A DNA stretch of 64,000 nt, taken from contig JARWIR010000023.1 in assembly GCA_029959085.1 (NCBI GenBank), positions 7,701,860-7,765,859 on the forward strand, given 5' to 3'. Origin of the DNA: Nemophila menziesii. Taxonomy: Eukaryota; Streptophyta; Magnoliopsida; Boraginales; Hydrophyllaceae. How positions within the stretch are numbered: the stretch's first letter is position 1; every line of letters begins with the position of its first letter. Positions 42,446-55,422 of this stretch are shown here, one piece after another. The notes beneath the pieces were generated by a model that was not told the origin of the DNA, ran no database searches, and worked only from the letters and a program-made list of their open reading frames with translations. A program made the translations under genes and the position numbers.

Positions 42446-42490
42446 TTAATAATTTGTAATTGTATATTATTTATTGTGATTATTTAATAA
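42446..42490. repeat. AT-rich 45 bp direct repeat and 9 bp target duplication (right)
   Basis: Identical to 19,951-19,995. A partial further unit follows (to about 42,515), so the MULE seems to have landed in a small tandem array. Confidence 0.75.
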
Positions 42491-42515
42491 TTTTTAATTG
42501 TATATTATTTATGGA

Positions 42516-42824
42516 TTTATTACCATTTACATCTCAAATCTTATATTAATATATCTCTCCCATCTTTACTTATTATATTGTCCATAAAAGTCCTAAAAAA
42601 AGAAAATTATACTTATTATACCTCTTTTTTAATTTTTATTAGTCCTCTACAAACCACCAGTGTCCTCACCTACGGCTTCTCCTACATTTTCGCCACCATC
42701 CGAATTCTTTCTCTTCTCCGCCTACTCTAACTATGTTGTTTATAGCGGCTTCTCTCTCTGATGCACTCCTTTTTTGTCCAGCTCTACCAATAATGGCGGT
42801 TCTCCTACATCATCTCCTAACACA
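42516..42824. other. Spacer without recognised gene
   Basis: Nothing recognisable between the MULE flank and the start of duplicated copy B. Confidence 0.4.
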
Positions 42825-42904
42825 TATATTCTAGTTTCGCATGTCGTTTCGGACTAGAGGAACCATCTCATTAGATTCCCCAATAGATGTCTCAAAAACA
42901 CTAA

Positions 42905-43370
42905 AAAAAGAAAATTTGGTGGGATTTTTCCCACCAAACAATATAAACCCCCACATATAATTTGGTGGAAATTTTCCCACCAAACGATAAAAATAAACTT
43001 CCAAATATAGTTTGGTGGGATTTGATTCACCAAACAACATAAACCCCCTTATGTATAAACCAAAAATAATTTGGTGGAAGATAACAAAATAAACCAAACT
43101 ATAGATCGGTTAAATTTTTGTCTACCAAACAACATAAATCCCAATTTTTCCTACCAAACAACAATATAAAAATTCGGTGAGAATTTTGTTTGGTGGGAAA
43201 AATTTTGACATGAAATTTTTTGGTGGAAAAAAAAATTGGCAGGAAAACTTTGGTGGGAAAAATAATGGCCGGAAAACTTTGGTGGGAAAAAAATGGAAGG
43301 GTAAGTTTGGCCGAATTTTTTTTGGCGGGAAAAATTTCTTAGGAATTTTTTGGTGGGAAAATTCAGTGAT
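42905..43370. repeat. Fold-back TTGGTGGGA repeat, copy B
   Basis: Counterpart of 280-740, with the plus strand switching from CCCACCAAAC units to TTGGTGGGAAAA units near 43,165. Confidence 0.75.
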
Positions 43371-44026
43371 ATGAAACAAATTCAAGGGTATTATTGTATA
43401 TTATGTCATTTGTATTATACATAGCTTTTAAGGTCAATATCAACCCCTCCTAGGATGGTATTGGTAATTGCCTCATTATTTATTGTGATTATTTAATAAT
43501 TTGTAATTGTTCATTATTTATTTTTATTGTAATAATTTTAGTAACAATTTTTCTTTGTATTACAAAATAAGAATTAAATCTAATTTAAAATATATAGAAG
43601 TTGATGTGATTATTTGAGTTGTTGAGTTTAAATGACAATTTTAATAAATAATTGATTTTTTTAATAACCAAATATTTAGAAATTGGTTATAAATACACTT
43701 GATCACTATACAAAGGGTGCAAAATAAAAAATTCTAGAAATTATACGTATATTGTGTTTGAAGCAATTTTGATGGTTGAAAGAATATTTTGTGTAAGGAA
43801 CAATATAAAGAGGTAAGTAATTTTAACATTTCATTAAATGTTTAATTTATTAGTTTATTTATATAAAATGAGCATTATTAGTATGGAAGATTTGATATTT
43901 ACATATAAAAATATATCATTAGGTTAATTATGTATTGCCTATAATGTAAGTATTTATTATTCATATATGAAAATATTATTTAATATAATTATAATAACAA
44001 CGTAACAATATTATATCCTTACTCTT
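43371..44026. other. AT-rich spacer, copy B
   Basis: Counterpart of 741-1,320; no gene seen. It contains an extra segment at about 43,650-43,730. Confidence 0.55.
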
Positions 44027-44493
44027 TATCTCCATCTTCGCCCAGGCTAACATGGCTTTACTTATTCAGGGGAGGGGGGAGTGGAGCCTCGAGAAGCAAT
44101 GCTGAGAGGAAGATCCTTGGCCCCTCTTCATTCTCTACAGGGTTCTAAATCTTTCTTGAACATAGGTGACAACGAGCGAGGCAGAGATGGAAGAGATCAA
44201 ACATGAGAATAAGAAGCAAGATCGCCTTCCTTTTTGATCATTTTGATAGAGGGGGATGATGAAAGTGGACAAAACAAACTCGCATTTATTAACGACAGAA
44301 AATAATCATATTGAAAGCGCTCCTAACCCAACCCCTTCCTTCGTAGAGCTGTGTATTGTAAGTAATTAGAAACTTCCCAGGCGAGCCTCCCATAGAGGCA
44401 AGTGAAGTTGGTGAGCCGTATGATGGGTAACTATCTCTTGCGGTTCGGAGAGGACTCAGTTGTTACTGTTAGTTAGTACCCATTCTGTTTCGG

Positions 44494-44700
44494 GTGGACC
44501 CATTCACTCTATTTTATTATATAAGCTTAGCGAAAAGAATGTTTTTTGATACACCTAGGACATGGATTCTATATAAACCGATGGATCATGACAAGTCGTT
44601 ACCACTAGCAATGACTTCCTCTTTCATTACTTCATTCTTTCCATATCCTTCTCCTTTGTTCTCAATTACTCATCAAATGGATCTGACTTCATATCTTTAA
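44494..44700 (+). pseudogene. nad2: nad2 last exon, copy B
   Basis: The 68-residue frame ends at the natural nad2 stop. It reads FFDTPRTWILYKPMDHDKSL and PYPSPLFSITHQM, closer to the mitochondrial form than copy A. No upstream exons are present, so it is a relic. Confidence 0.85.
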
Positions 44701-44972
44701 GTTCGATCATTGTTCTGACTTGACGGAATGTTGGCTAATAAACTCTTTTTCCTCCTATAGTCTTGATCTCCCATGAAAGGAACAAGAAAGAAAATTAAAG
44801 CGTTAACGCACTCCAGCAAGAAAAGAAGGACAATATAAGAACGACTTCTAAGATAGAATTACAATAACAAGAATAAACCTGGACTAGACCTATTCTGATT
44901 CTTAATTATCTGTCGCTACGCTGTTCCCAAGGACTAGCAAAATCGAAATAGTGAAATTCTTGGGTCATCTCA

Positions 44973-45332
44973 ATGGGTTCAGAAACCACAACAATTATTA
45001 CAAGCTTAGCTAGCGCTATACTTGTAGTAGGAGATGCCACCTTAAATCGTTTTTTTAGTCTTTATCATCTACCCCCTTTACTTTAGTAGGTGCTAGTCTT
45101 TTTCATCTGGCCGCATTATATCAATATGGATAAAATAATCCATTCGGTGTACATTCAGAGATGGATGAAATAGCTTCTTACCCTTATCCTTATTGTAAAT
45201 GATCTAGTAAGTTTGGTATATTTTGCTATCTCTTTTTCCATTTTTACTTTTTGTGTTCCTAATGTTTTGGGGCATCCCGAGAATCATATACCTGCTAAAC
45301 CGATATGGAATATAACTAATTATAAGGGGTAA
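44973..45332 (+). pseudogene. cob: cob internal fragment, copy B, with internal deletion
   Basis: Corresponds to 2,267-2,668. About 45-50 bp (the segment VTLLWGGFSVDN in copy A) are deleted after GTAGTAGGAGAT, and further single-base changes break the frame. SEMDEIASYPY and the GHPENHIPAKP-type end remain readable. Confidence 0.85.
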
Positions 45333-45539
45333 TTTCAATTAATTACAATTATTTCAAATTCTATTCACAGAAAAAGGAAGGAGGGTCATAGTTTAAAGGA
45401 TTAATTTTCAATTAAATTCTCTGACATATTTACCTTCACAATTATCCTTGATGTCATTTTTTTATTATATAATAATTAATATAATATTTATGTATTTATA
45501 TTAATTATATTTTAAAGTCCAACAACCTCTACCGTCCAC

Positions 45540-45715
45540 TATCTCCACCACCACCTCTAGCAATTTACCACTGACTACTACCACCCCCTAATACATTCTC
45601 CACCAACCACCACCAAAAAAATTACCCATAACCCCACCACACAACCACTACCTCATGCATCCACCACCCCCACCCTCATCACAACCACCATCTCATGCAT
45701 CTACCACCACTAACG
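45540..45715 (+). repeat. CCA-rich tract, copy B
   Basis: Counterpart of 2,870-3,025, with an additional CTCATGCATC-containing unit. Confidence 0.65.
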
Positions 45716-46019
45716 ATATTTTTGTAAATTTGACCTCAAAATCTGGGTAACCCGATAATCATTGACAAAACTGGGGAACTTCGTAAGAGATCGATCCTCT
45801 TCTAAAAAATTGAGGAGAGTTTCCACAAGCAACAGGGAAAAATATGGATATACGAAGAAAATTTATAGATGCACTAAAATATTTCACGACCATGTCAGAG
45901 AAATAATCGTTGAAAGTTAATTTCATTTATCGATAATCCCAAAGACAGACATATCATTTCAACAAAGCAAGTACATGCGACCTTGTTTGACAACTTGACA
46001 TCTTTATCCGGTCAAGGAA

Positions 46020-47990
46020 AAAACACTTTTCATGTATAAGAAGGTATTTGCGAATGTGGTGACCTTTAGGTCGATAATTTTGCTCCGAGATAACCGATGC
46101 AGAGATCAAAGATGCAATATTTGGTATTAAAACCGATAAGTCCCTGTCACCCGAGAACTATTTGTCCAAATTCTTCATCAAGTCTTGGAATGTAGTAGGT
46201 GAAGAGTTGACCATATAAATAAGTAAATTTTTCATATAAGGATTTCTCTTAAAGAAACTTAACAACACTATCATCATGTTTGTCCCAAAATCGTAAAATG
46301 AAACTACCATCGATAAGCATAAAACCATTTAATGTTGCCATGTGATCTCAAGGCAATTACCATTGTTCTTTATGAAAGGATGCAACCGTGTCTTGATGAT
46401 ATTGTAAATTAGGCTCACTCGATGTTTGTCCCAGGTAGGCTCAGGTCCGCCAATGGAAGGATGCAACCGCGTCTTGATATACATTATTTGGAGCATCTTT
46501 CTCGGTTTATTGTGAAAACTATGTCTAAAGCTTCGTTCAAATTCCACCCAAATACGAAGGATTAAATATTACACACTTGGAATTTGTGGATGATCCCATA
46601 TTATTGTCTCAGAGTGACTCGATCTCACTTGACATACTTATGGGATGCTTAAAGTTTTAAAAAAAAAAGTTTGGCTCTCCGACACAATGTGGCTAAGTCA
46701 AACTTCTATATTATGAGGATCAAATAGAGGGAGCTTGATATCATTAAAAAAACCTACATACCATTAAGAGGGTAGTATGGCTTTTAGATACCTTGGTATC
46801 TCCTCATGATTAAAAGGCTAAGGAATGGCAGTTACGACCCCTTGACGAGAAAACATATCGAATGTGTTGAGAGTCATGGTAAACTCCTTCCGCTCTTTTA
46901 TGTTTGAAGATTGGAGTTATTTCGATTGGTCATACAAGTGGTTTGTTTTTTTCGGCTTTTGATTTTTCTGGTTTCGATTAGGGGACCAAGAGCATTACTC
47001 GTATTTGTCGCACATTATTTAGAGAACAACACCAAATAAGGTTAAATGGAAAGAGATTTGCATGTATAAAACAAAGGAGGACTTGGTCTTAAAAGTTTGT
47101 GCCTTTGAAATGATGCTTTACTCTCAAAACTTCTATGGCAAATTAACGAGAATAAGGTACCGCTTTGGACAAAATGGATCCATAGAGAGTACTTGCATAA
47201 TCGAAATGTGTGGGATTTTGTAGTTCAAGAGAACAATTCAACACTCTTAAAAAGACTACATCACATCAAAAACATATACTTAATGCCTACAGACTTGACT
47301 AAGCGTATGTGATGTTTGAAAATCGTTCAGTCACAACACCGACATCGGGTACGCGGTCTTAACTACAAGCGATCACCGAGTTTGTATACAAAACCAACCA
47401 AAAAGGGCATATGAGTTCTTCCACCTCAAAGATCCCGTTATACCTTGGACAAACTATTTTGGGGTGCGTGTAACACCCAAAACATTCAATAATTTTTTGG
47501 CTCACCCTACATGGAAAAATCAACATCAATGACTGAATAACATAAATAGAACTCGACCAAAAATGTGTGTTATGAAACAAAAAAAATTCTTGTTTTTTTG
47601 TGAAAGATCACCGTCAAGATATGGATGACTATAAGGAATTAAGTGGGCATTAGGGAAAGTTATGTCCACTATTCAAAATGCCCTTATGTGGTTGAAGAAA
47701 GAAGAGACTCGACTGTCTTGGAAAACAAAGGTATAGAAGATCACTTTCACATCGACCGTAGACTTATTTGGTTAGCCTCCTTGGGAGATAGTGGATTTCT
47801 ATTTACATCCACCTAAATTCATTGTATAGGTTTATGTGGAGAGAAATAGTTTTACCTTTTAACTAGCTTGTTGTTAGCTTCTAGTTAAAGTGATTTTTTT
47901 ACTAGAGCTATTTTGTAATACTTGTAAAGTGTACGTTCATTTTTCGTCGTATTAATAGATTTATTTACTCGATAAAAAATAGGAGATTGT
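46020..47990 (+). pseudogene. Decayed L1-type LINE reverse transcriptase, copy B
   Basis: Counterpart of 3,340-5,400. Reads AIFGIKTDKSLSPENYLSKF and SWNVVGEELT, FVDD at 46,583-46,594, and LLSKLLWQINENKVPLWTKW-like sequence near 47,115-47,175. Compared with copy A, about 115 bp are missing near 47,780 (copy A 5,090-5,205). Confidence 0.75.
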
Positions 47991-49814
47991 GCAAAATTAC
48001 TTACTAAAAAAAATAGTGTGGGATAATGACCCCTTAAACTTATCACTGTGTACATATTGTCGAAATATCTATACTACCCGTGTGATTTTATCTAGGTGAA
48101 GTACATGTGCAAGGTTGTATGGTGCGGATGCTTGAGCATTCAATACAATTCGAAGCCATGACATTAAAAATATACAAGGGAATTATATATGTTATCAAAT
48201 ACCCCTTAAATTTATCAAATACATTTTGATTTGGACTTCCGTGAATCTGGTCAACAAAGTAATAACTTTGATATATAAATCCACGTCATTTGAATTTTAT
48301 ATCAAGGATAACTTTTTTTCAAAGCATGATGTGTAGATAAATAAAAGTTCTAAAATATTACAAAGGTCAGCCTACCCTACATGCTCGTTATCACATCTTA
48401 AAATCGTAGTTAACTGGGAAGGGATACATGTATCTGAATTGCCAAACAATGTGCTAAGAAACTTCAGTTTGGCAACCCAATGGGCTACCTCGTTTCTACT
48501 CCTAGAAAATAAGAGTAGAAGAAAGGTTTGATAACTCAGCAAAAAAATAAATATTACACACAATATTTTAAATTGAATGACTCGGAATTTATTGACTAGA
48601 ATAATGTGGCTTCATAATCTTCTCCGCATAATTCTCGATGATAACACTTCCAAAAGGAAACTCTGATGCTATTTCCGTAACTCACAAAATCCCCAGGGCT
48701 TTTGCTTCCGAAACTAAATCTGCTTTAATTTTATAACTTTTTCTTGATATAAATTCACCATTAGAATTTCTTATTAAACACGCAATAGCTGCTCCTTTAT
48801 CCGAAAAAGATGCATCAGAAAATGTATTTTATATTTGTTCGGAGGTGGATTTTTCCATTTCCCTTGAAATTTCATATTACTACTATTCTTTTTTCTCTAT
48901 ATTATTGTCTATTACTAAGTTGATTTATTTAATTTATAAGGATCACTCTATTATTTGGATCCAAGTGTTATGCAGAATAGTTGATGACTCATCACACTTG
49001 TGTGGAGATGCACAAACGTTTCAATACTATATGAAGACGATCGACATGGAAATGGACAAACGTGGCAATACTATTGGAAGCTGATTCGTGTGTGTGCACA
49101 CACTATACGTTAAAACTTATATAAAATCCTCGTTTCCCTTTGGTTCCATTTTCTGCATAAATAAAAAGTATAAATTCAAAAGAAAGAGAAAAAGGAGGAA
49201 ATTACAAAAATGAGCCCACATAACTTAAACTTTATATTTTAAGTCCCATCTCTTTACTTCTTCTTACAAAGTCGTTAGTTTCATTTCTGGTTTGACCAAT
49301 TTTCTTATACACCAATTCTATTTAATTTAACTTGTTTTATTTATTTTTGTATTTGTATTAGGTTTCATATTCGATATGGGTACGCGCTAAGTGGGTACGG
49401 ACCCATTTACGCTCCCACTCGTTTTCGTACGGACGCGTGTCTGTTTGACATTTTTTATTTAGTTGTGTTTCATTTTCATTAAGTCCTTTGAATGGGTTAA
49501 AATTCCATATGGGTACGGACCTATCTCGAACAATGATGGGTACGTACCCATCTCGAAAATAGCTCCATGTCAGTTGCTCACAATACATCTACAGAGAAAA
49601 CAAAATTGGGGAAATTGGGGTTGTACCCATTTCGTGTGGTCAAAAGATTGTACACAGCTCTGGTAGTCAAAAGACTGAACCCAGATCTGGTGATCAAGGG
49701 GTTGTGTCCAGGTCGAGAGGTGAAGGAGTTGTACCACACCGGATCCATTTGCAAAATAATATAACATCAGCTAAAATATATACCAACAAAATTAAAAAAC
49801 ACAAAAAAAACCCG
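47991..49814. other. Duplicated backbone without recognised gene, copy B
   Basis: Counterpart of 5,401-7,190. The frame 48,845-49,084 parallels 6,322-6,630 of copy A. An extra ~65 bp is present near 49,250-49,315. Confidence 0.55.
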
Positions 49815-50260
49815 TTGATTCACATCAGCTCGGTAAGGCGGTGGAATGGCCACAAAATGCGCTGGAACTCCGACTCAAAGAACCGGCGGCAAGATGGCGG
49901 TGGAAATGGTGGTGCAGAATAGTGAGATGGCGGTGGAAATGGTTCGTTAGATGCTTGAAATGGCCGGGTCTGGAGGCGAGACCATGAGATGGTTCACGAA
50001 TGGAGGTGGTTCTCTTTTGCTGCTGTGATACCACGCTGGTGGTGTGGCCCACCAATGGAGGCAAGGTGAGATCCTCGTTGGTGTAGAACAACGATATGGT
50101 GGTGGAAATGGTTCACTACAGCCTTGAAATGGCCAGATCTGGAGGCGCGACCATGAGATGGTTCTCGAATAGAGGTGGTTCTCTTTTACTTCTGTGATAC
50201 CACGCTGGTGGTATGGCCCACGAATGGAGGTGGGTTTCTTCTGCAGAATACCAGATGAGG
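49815..50260 (+). repeat. GGTGG-rich tandem repeat, unit about 170 bp
   Basis: Two long units start at about 49,935 and 50,105, each with GAAATGGTTC, CTTGAAATGGCC, CTGGAGGCG, GACCATGAGATGGTTC and GATACCACGCTGGTGGT, preceded by shorter GGTGGAAATGG units. In copy A only the first 110 bp exist before the LTR insertion at 7,302. Confidence 0.8.
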
Positions 50261-50959
50261 GGGGTGGTTAATAGTGCAAGAGAGGGGGGCTGGTGAAATA
50301 TGCAGAGAGAACATATAGGGAGAGGAGAGATAACAGTGGGGTTGGGTAAGAATGAGATGTGAATTGGGTTTTTGTAACCCTAATAGTGTTTTGGGGTGGG
50401 TTGTTTGTTTCAGTGTAATAAGATCTAATGGAGAGGGCATTTGTGGGCTTTTGGACTTTTGTAACTAGCTAGTTATTGAGCTTCTAATTAAGAGGACTTT
50501 TATTAATAAGTCCAACATGTGGGGGGACGTGATTTATAATTCACCTGAGGAAAAGAGCAGTTAGAGATTCGACTATCGTCGTCTTCGTCTGTGAATAGAA
50601 GGTAGCAAGGTCTTTTTTCAGTGGTGTTTAAATCATGTATTCTTTTGAATCCTCCCCTCTTTCATATTCCCCCCTTGTTAAATTGTAATAACGATGAAAA
50701 TACAATCGATTTGCAAAATACTAAGTGAAAAACAAAAGTAGGAGATAGTGCGGAAGTGTTACAATTAGGAAAGAAAGTTTATGCGGTTTACTAGGTGTAA
50801 CTCTGGATTTGCCTAAGAGTTAATTTAGACCGCTAATAGGAGGTTTATAGTCCATTGAACAATTTTATTGAAGATAATAAATTTGGTGCATCCGGATTAC
50901 TAAGAGCGAGGGGCCCACGGTAGTGAAGCATGAGTGGGATAGGTCAATGGGTTGACTAA
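50261..50959 (+). other. Backbone, counterpart of 15,340-15,790
   Basis: From about 50,580 it matches the repeated segment with the unidentified frame, but stops and a ~50 bp insertion break the reading. Nothing recognised at 50,261-50,570. Confidence 0.5.
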
Positions 50960-51450
50960 GGACCGAGAATTTGGCTGAAACATCATCACAATTAAGAAGA
51001 TAACTCATCAATTTCCATCCCACCAATAGCCCTCCCAACAGTCCTTTTGCTCTATATGTGTTATTTATGCATAGTAGTCAATATATATCCATAGATTTAG
51101 TCATTATAATGGGATTCTAGCTTGAATTTGAGCTAGATTTGAACTAATTACTCCTTTCTTTTACATATTTACTTGATAATAAAAAATATTAACATAGAAT
51201 TAATTCTAATATATATGAAAGGAATTAATAATAATTTTTTTTATTTTGCACACACGTAGGATCATGTCAAGAACAATTTCATTACCGAACGGAAAAACAA
51301 AAGAAATAGGATAATTGGCCATGCCATTTAAGTTAACCATGGAGGTTAATAATTTCTGTGGAAAGATTTAGTTTGTAGTATACTTTTAGTGTGATATAAT
51401 GTTAAGTGGATGTATTTTGAATTGTTGGGTGGTTTTATGTATTTAATATT
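50960..51450 (+). repeat. Repeated module, occurrence 3
   Basis: Same module as at 15,797 and 17,586. It is followed at about 51,455-51,600 by a third, different short segment (one frame reads WGYVKRLDQTDSFPQERGYP) which I cannot identify and which has no counterpart in copy A. Confidence 0.75.
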
Positions 51451-51594
51451 GACGGTGGGTTGAGCAAGTGGGGATATGTTAAGCGTTTGGATCAAACAGA
51501 TTCATTTCCTCAAGAACGAGGTTATCCCTGGAGGTCCATGAATGCCGAAACTGGATCTTCGTGGAGAGGGAAAAGCTTTGGCTCCACAGAATAT

Positions 51595-52510
51595 TGTTGA
51601 CTATATCATTTCATAATTCCCATAGTAAGATCTACTTCCTACTTTATTAATATTTTAAATGCTTAAATACAATATTAATGATATTATGAAGTTACTAATT
51701 AATTGTTTTGTTTCACAAATAGCATCTCCAAAGGAGCCACTTGCTGTTACTTCATTTTGTTGTTAGTGTGGCATGAATTTTTGTGGACTTCTTTGGCAAA
51801 TAAATTCCTATAGAGGTAAAAGAAGAGTTGAGAATGAGGAGCTCAAATTGGGAACGATGGCAATTCTGGTATGAAACAAACTAAATATCTTGTTTGTTTA
51901 GTTATTAAATTTATGAAACATTGTTTAATTTATAATATTAATTAGGGCCAACAAGATGTGTATGTGGGAAAAGAACAAGAGGTTTCATATATTGGATTGT
52001 ATTAATGATTAGTTTCCCGTGGAAAGAAAATGACTGAGTTTCAAATTCAAATATCTGACATTAGATCAGGCAGGCAAGCAACTGTCCGGTGTTGAAGTTT
52101 GTGAAGTGTCTTAAGCAACACATGTTACTCTTGAGACCATATTTTTTTGGTCAAATATTTGTAATCAATGCTGTTATCAATGGTTGTATTAGTAAAAAAA
52201 CTAAAGCCGGTTAACCAATGTTGTGTTAATTTTATGTTCTTATGTTGTCTGTCTTTCAAAATCTAATACTTTAAAGTTTTCATTTTGTATTTTAGATTTT
52301 GATTTTTTTTGTCAACCCATTTTAGAGTTTGATAAAATATTATATAGTTTAACCTTTATTACGATATAAAGTTGAGAATATTATATGCTCATTATTATGT
52401 ACCAATATAATAAGTTGGATTTGATCATCTCTTCAATTCGGAATGAAATTGACACACCGTCCATATTTAAAACAGAACTATACACTTAAGCGACATTACC
52501 ACCTTTCTTA
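51595..52510 (+). other. Backbone, counterpart of 18,405-19,400
   Basis: No open frame of note. The exon-like region of copy A is degraded here. Confidence 0.45.
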
Positions 52511-53736
52511 TTTGTCATGACCAAGAGTATTTTAATGATACTATAGAGAACTATGGAAACTACGAGTAATAACGCCAAGATTTCCTCACCGCCGAACATG
52601 CAGGGTATTTAAAAATGAATATCTAGTGTCACTTCCTTCACTAAGCATCGAGAACAATAATTTGTTGGGATAGTTATGGTGAATGACAAAGGCTTCATCA
52701 TTAATTTCCATATCAAGAACATTTGGGTCGATTCTAATCGTGAAGTTTGGCTTTAGCTCTTAGGAGAGCCGGTATGCTGGCTAAGGATGAAGATCCAACT
52801 ACAACAATTCTTTTCTCTGTCTACCTTTAATTTGTAAGGTTTCACAATTTTACTTACAACTCGATGAGACATTAATTATATGCTTAAAGGAAATTGTCAT
52901 TATATGTAATAATATCTGTGGTTTAGGTGTGTATCGTGTCAAACAAACTTCTAATAAGTTAATTGATACTATTTTCGTAAATGTTAATTAGAACCTTCTA
53001 ATAGAAGATTAAAAAAAATATTTTTACCAAACGGGTTTATAAAACTCCTCGTCAAGACTCTTGTACACCAACTCGTGGAATTTTTCTTCGAAAGAGGCCA
53101 AAATAGAATAAAACTAATAAAATTAATTCAAAACAATTTTTATTTTTATCTATAACTACCCCTATATATACATCTACATATAACCCTATAATATAAATAT
53201 TTTCACAAACCCTACTCGGTTTAATAAATTATCTCAAACCCTTTCCCACCTTCTCTAATTCTTGCAAGCCATGGAGGAGCAAGGAAAAATTTACGATGGA
53301 ACACTAGCGTTTTTGTGACAGAGATTTCAAGGACGATCTTTAATGTAACTTCAAGAACCATTAAGTCCATTATCAGTTCGTGTCATGGCATATCCATTAA
53401 TGGAGTTTCAAACCATGGCTTTCAAGGCCAATTTGTGTTTGCGACAATGGTAGAGATTCGTGGCGAAAGATACGACGACAGAGATTCACGGTTTCACAAG
53501 CTTCACGGAGCCAGAGATCTATGTTCGTAACATCAATTTGGATGAGCTAGGGTTAGTCATGTCATGTGATGTAGATTGAGGTTGCTTTGGTTATTGGTTT
53601 CATAATTATGGTTCGAAGGTTAGGGTGCAACTCCAGTTTGAAGGCTTGGGTTTGCAGTGTTGTTAGTGAAAAATAAATAATAGTGTTGTTGGGAAGATAT
53701 TGACGTCAACGATGTAATCATATCCATGCCGGCGTC
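52511..53736. other. Unique stretch without recognised gene
   Basis: An ATG at 53,271 (ATGGAGGAGCAAGG, good plant start context) opens only a short frame ending at about 53,318, and the frame 53,315-53,530 is unlike anything I know. Possibly the broken 5' end of a gene interrupted by the LTR at 53,737. Confidence 0.4.
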
Positions 53737-55276
53737 TGATGTCTCCTATTTTGTTCTAATTATATGTCCTTATGAAACATCATTTTGAGTGATTATTTGA
53801 CTAATTCGATAGACTTTTAGTGTTAATTTGTTATATTTTATTTTCTTTCCTTGAATTTTAGTATTTTTCATTTATTATGCTTTTGCACGTTAAATGGTTT
53901 GTTTTAGTGCAAAGTTTGTAGGTTCTTAATGCTAGCAAAGAGGAATCAAGAATTAAAGTCTTAGATCGTGTAAAGAAGTCAAAGGCAAAAAGAAATATAC
54001 CGAAGAGTTAACAAGTTGAAGCTGTAAATCTGGAAGGCTGATGGTAATTGCTGATTTCGAGCTACTTATACATGGATTCCGCCTCTGCATTGTAAAGAAG
54101 ATTCGCTCCTTATCGAGTTACGAAGATTTATCAAGTTGAACAGGTAAATTTGGAGTTATATTGAGAAAGTTACATCCATTTTAGTGGTGGGTGTACACCA
54201 GTTACGGGTTTATGATTTGAAGAGTGGACTTGGGCCATTTAATATTTTATTTGCACACTTAATATAAGCCCAAGACCGAATTTTTGAGTATAAAGAGACC
54301 TTTTGACTTTATCTTTACACACAACTAAATTTACGAAAGTCAGAACGTCAGAGAGAAAAGACAAAAGCAAGAGGAGAGAAGAAACTGAAAGTTTAGAAGA
54401 GATTCTTCCAACAACAGTCAATTCAACAACTCTTAAATTAGGTTCTTATTATTTCTTTATGTAAAAATGAGTTCCTTTATTTTTATTTCTTAAGTTTTAA
54501 TTTATATTATGAGCTAAATACTCTATGTGCTTGAGAATCGCTTTAATGGGTTGAACCACAATTTATTTTATTAATGTTTTTTAATTTGGGATTAAAAGAT
54601 TTAATTTGAAATGGGTAATTTATTATTTTCTATTATCGTGAAATTATTTACTGTCTTTGAAGTCATGAATCAAAAATAGGAATTAGTAACTAAGCTATTT
54701 ATTATAGTGACATAATGATCACCTTGACAGGGGGTGTTTAATAACTGAACTAGGTAATAGATGTAAGATATAAATTATTGATCCTGACGGACTTAGTTAA
54801 TCTTATAGCTAATTTGGTAAAACACTTGAACATTCAAAGGTAGCTTATAATCACCTTGACGGGGGTGAGGAGAAACTCGAATCCCAACTAATATTAATTA
54901 CCAATTCGACCCTTAAACGAAAGCATTGATTAAATAGATTTAGACGAAACCCTTGCAAAAATCAAGTACTACTTTTCATCCCTGCGTCTAATCATATTTT
55001 ATTTACTTGCGTCTCATTTATTTGCATTAGTTAATTTAGTATTTTATATTTATTCTATTTTAGTCCTTAAACAAAATCAAAACAAATATTCATCTATTTT
55101 ACTTTCCGCATCATATAACAATTATTCACATTCATTACATAACATCTAAAGTCATGTCCAATCCGTCCTTAAGATCGCATTCCCATTTACCAGATATTAC
55201 TTGGATGACCCGTACACTTGCGGTATGTGTCCTTCCTATTTAGGCGTGTTATTTTATTACACACCAAGAGACAACA
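53737..55276 (+). repeat. 5' LTR of Athila-like element 3
   Basis: Starts TGATGTCTCC and ends GAGACAACA before the PBS, 1,540 bp. It shares the GAAACATCATTTTG start region and CTTGACGGGG phrases with the other LTRs. Confidence 0.83.
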
Positions 55277-55281
55277 AGTTT

Positions 55282-55300
55282 TTGTCGCCGCTGTCAGGGA
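55282..55300 (+). other. Degenerate tRNA-Asp primer-binding site
   Basis: TTGTCGCCGCTGTCAGGGA, six bases after the LTR, with extra mismatches relative to 8,886-8,901. Confidence 0.7.
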
Positions 55301-55422
55301 CGGTAGCATGTGACCACGGTGTTATCCGTATGTGTTTTAGTTGTTATTTTTATTTCAGATTTATTTATTTCAGTTTTACGTTTTTCTTTGTGGTGTCTCT
55401 TCTCAGGTTATACAGGAAGTTC

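Larger units (their letters stand above)
44027..45340 (+). other. Nuclear mitochondrial insertion (NUMT), copy B
   Basis: Same nad2-intron, nad2-exon, spacer, cob order as 1,321-2,700. The group II domain V relic is at 44,413-44,446 with the standard GAGCCGTATG start. Confidence 0.85.
42825..52510 (+). repeat. Segmental duplication, copy B
   Basis: Matches copy A from about position 190 to 7,301 and again from about 15,300 to 19,400, same orientation and order, with small indels. It lacks the LTR element, the copia remnant, the long LINE and the CLASSY and CNGC fragments found in copy A. Confidence 0.85.

Noticed and set aside
49815..50440. Minus-strand genes in the GGTGG-rich repeat
   Set aside because: Frames arise from the 170 bp tandem repeat and change between units; no domain is recognisable.
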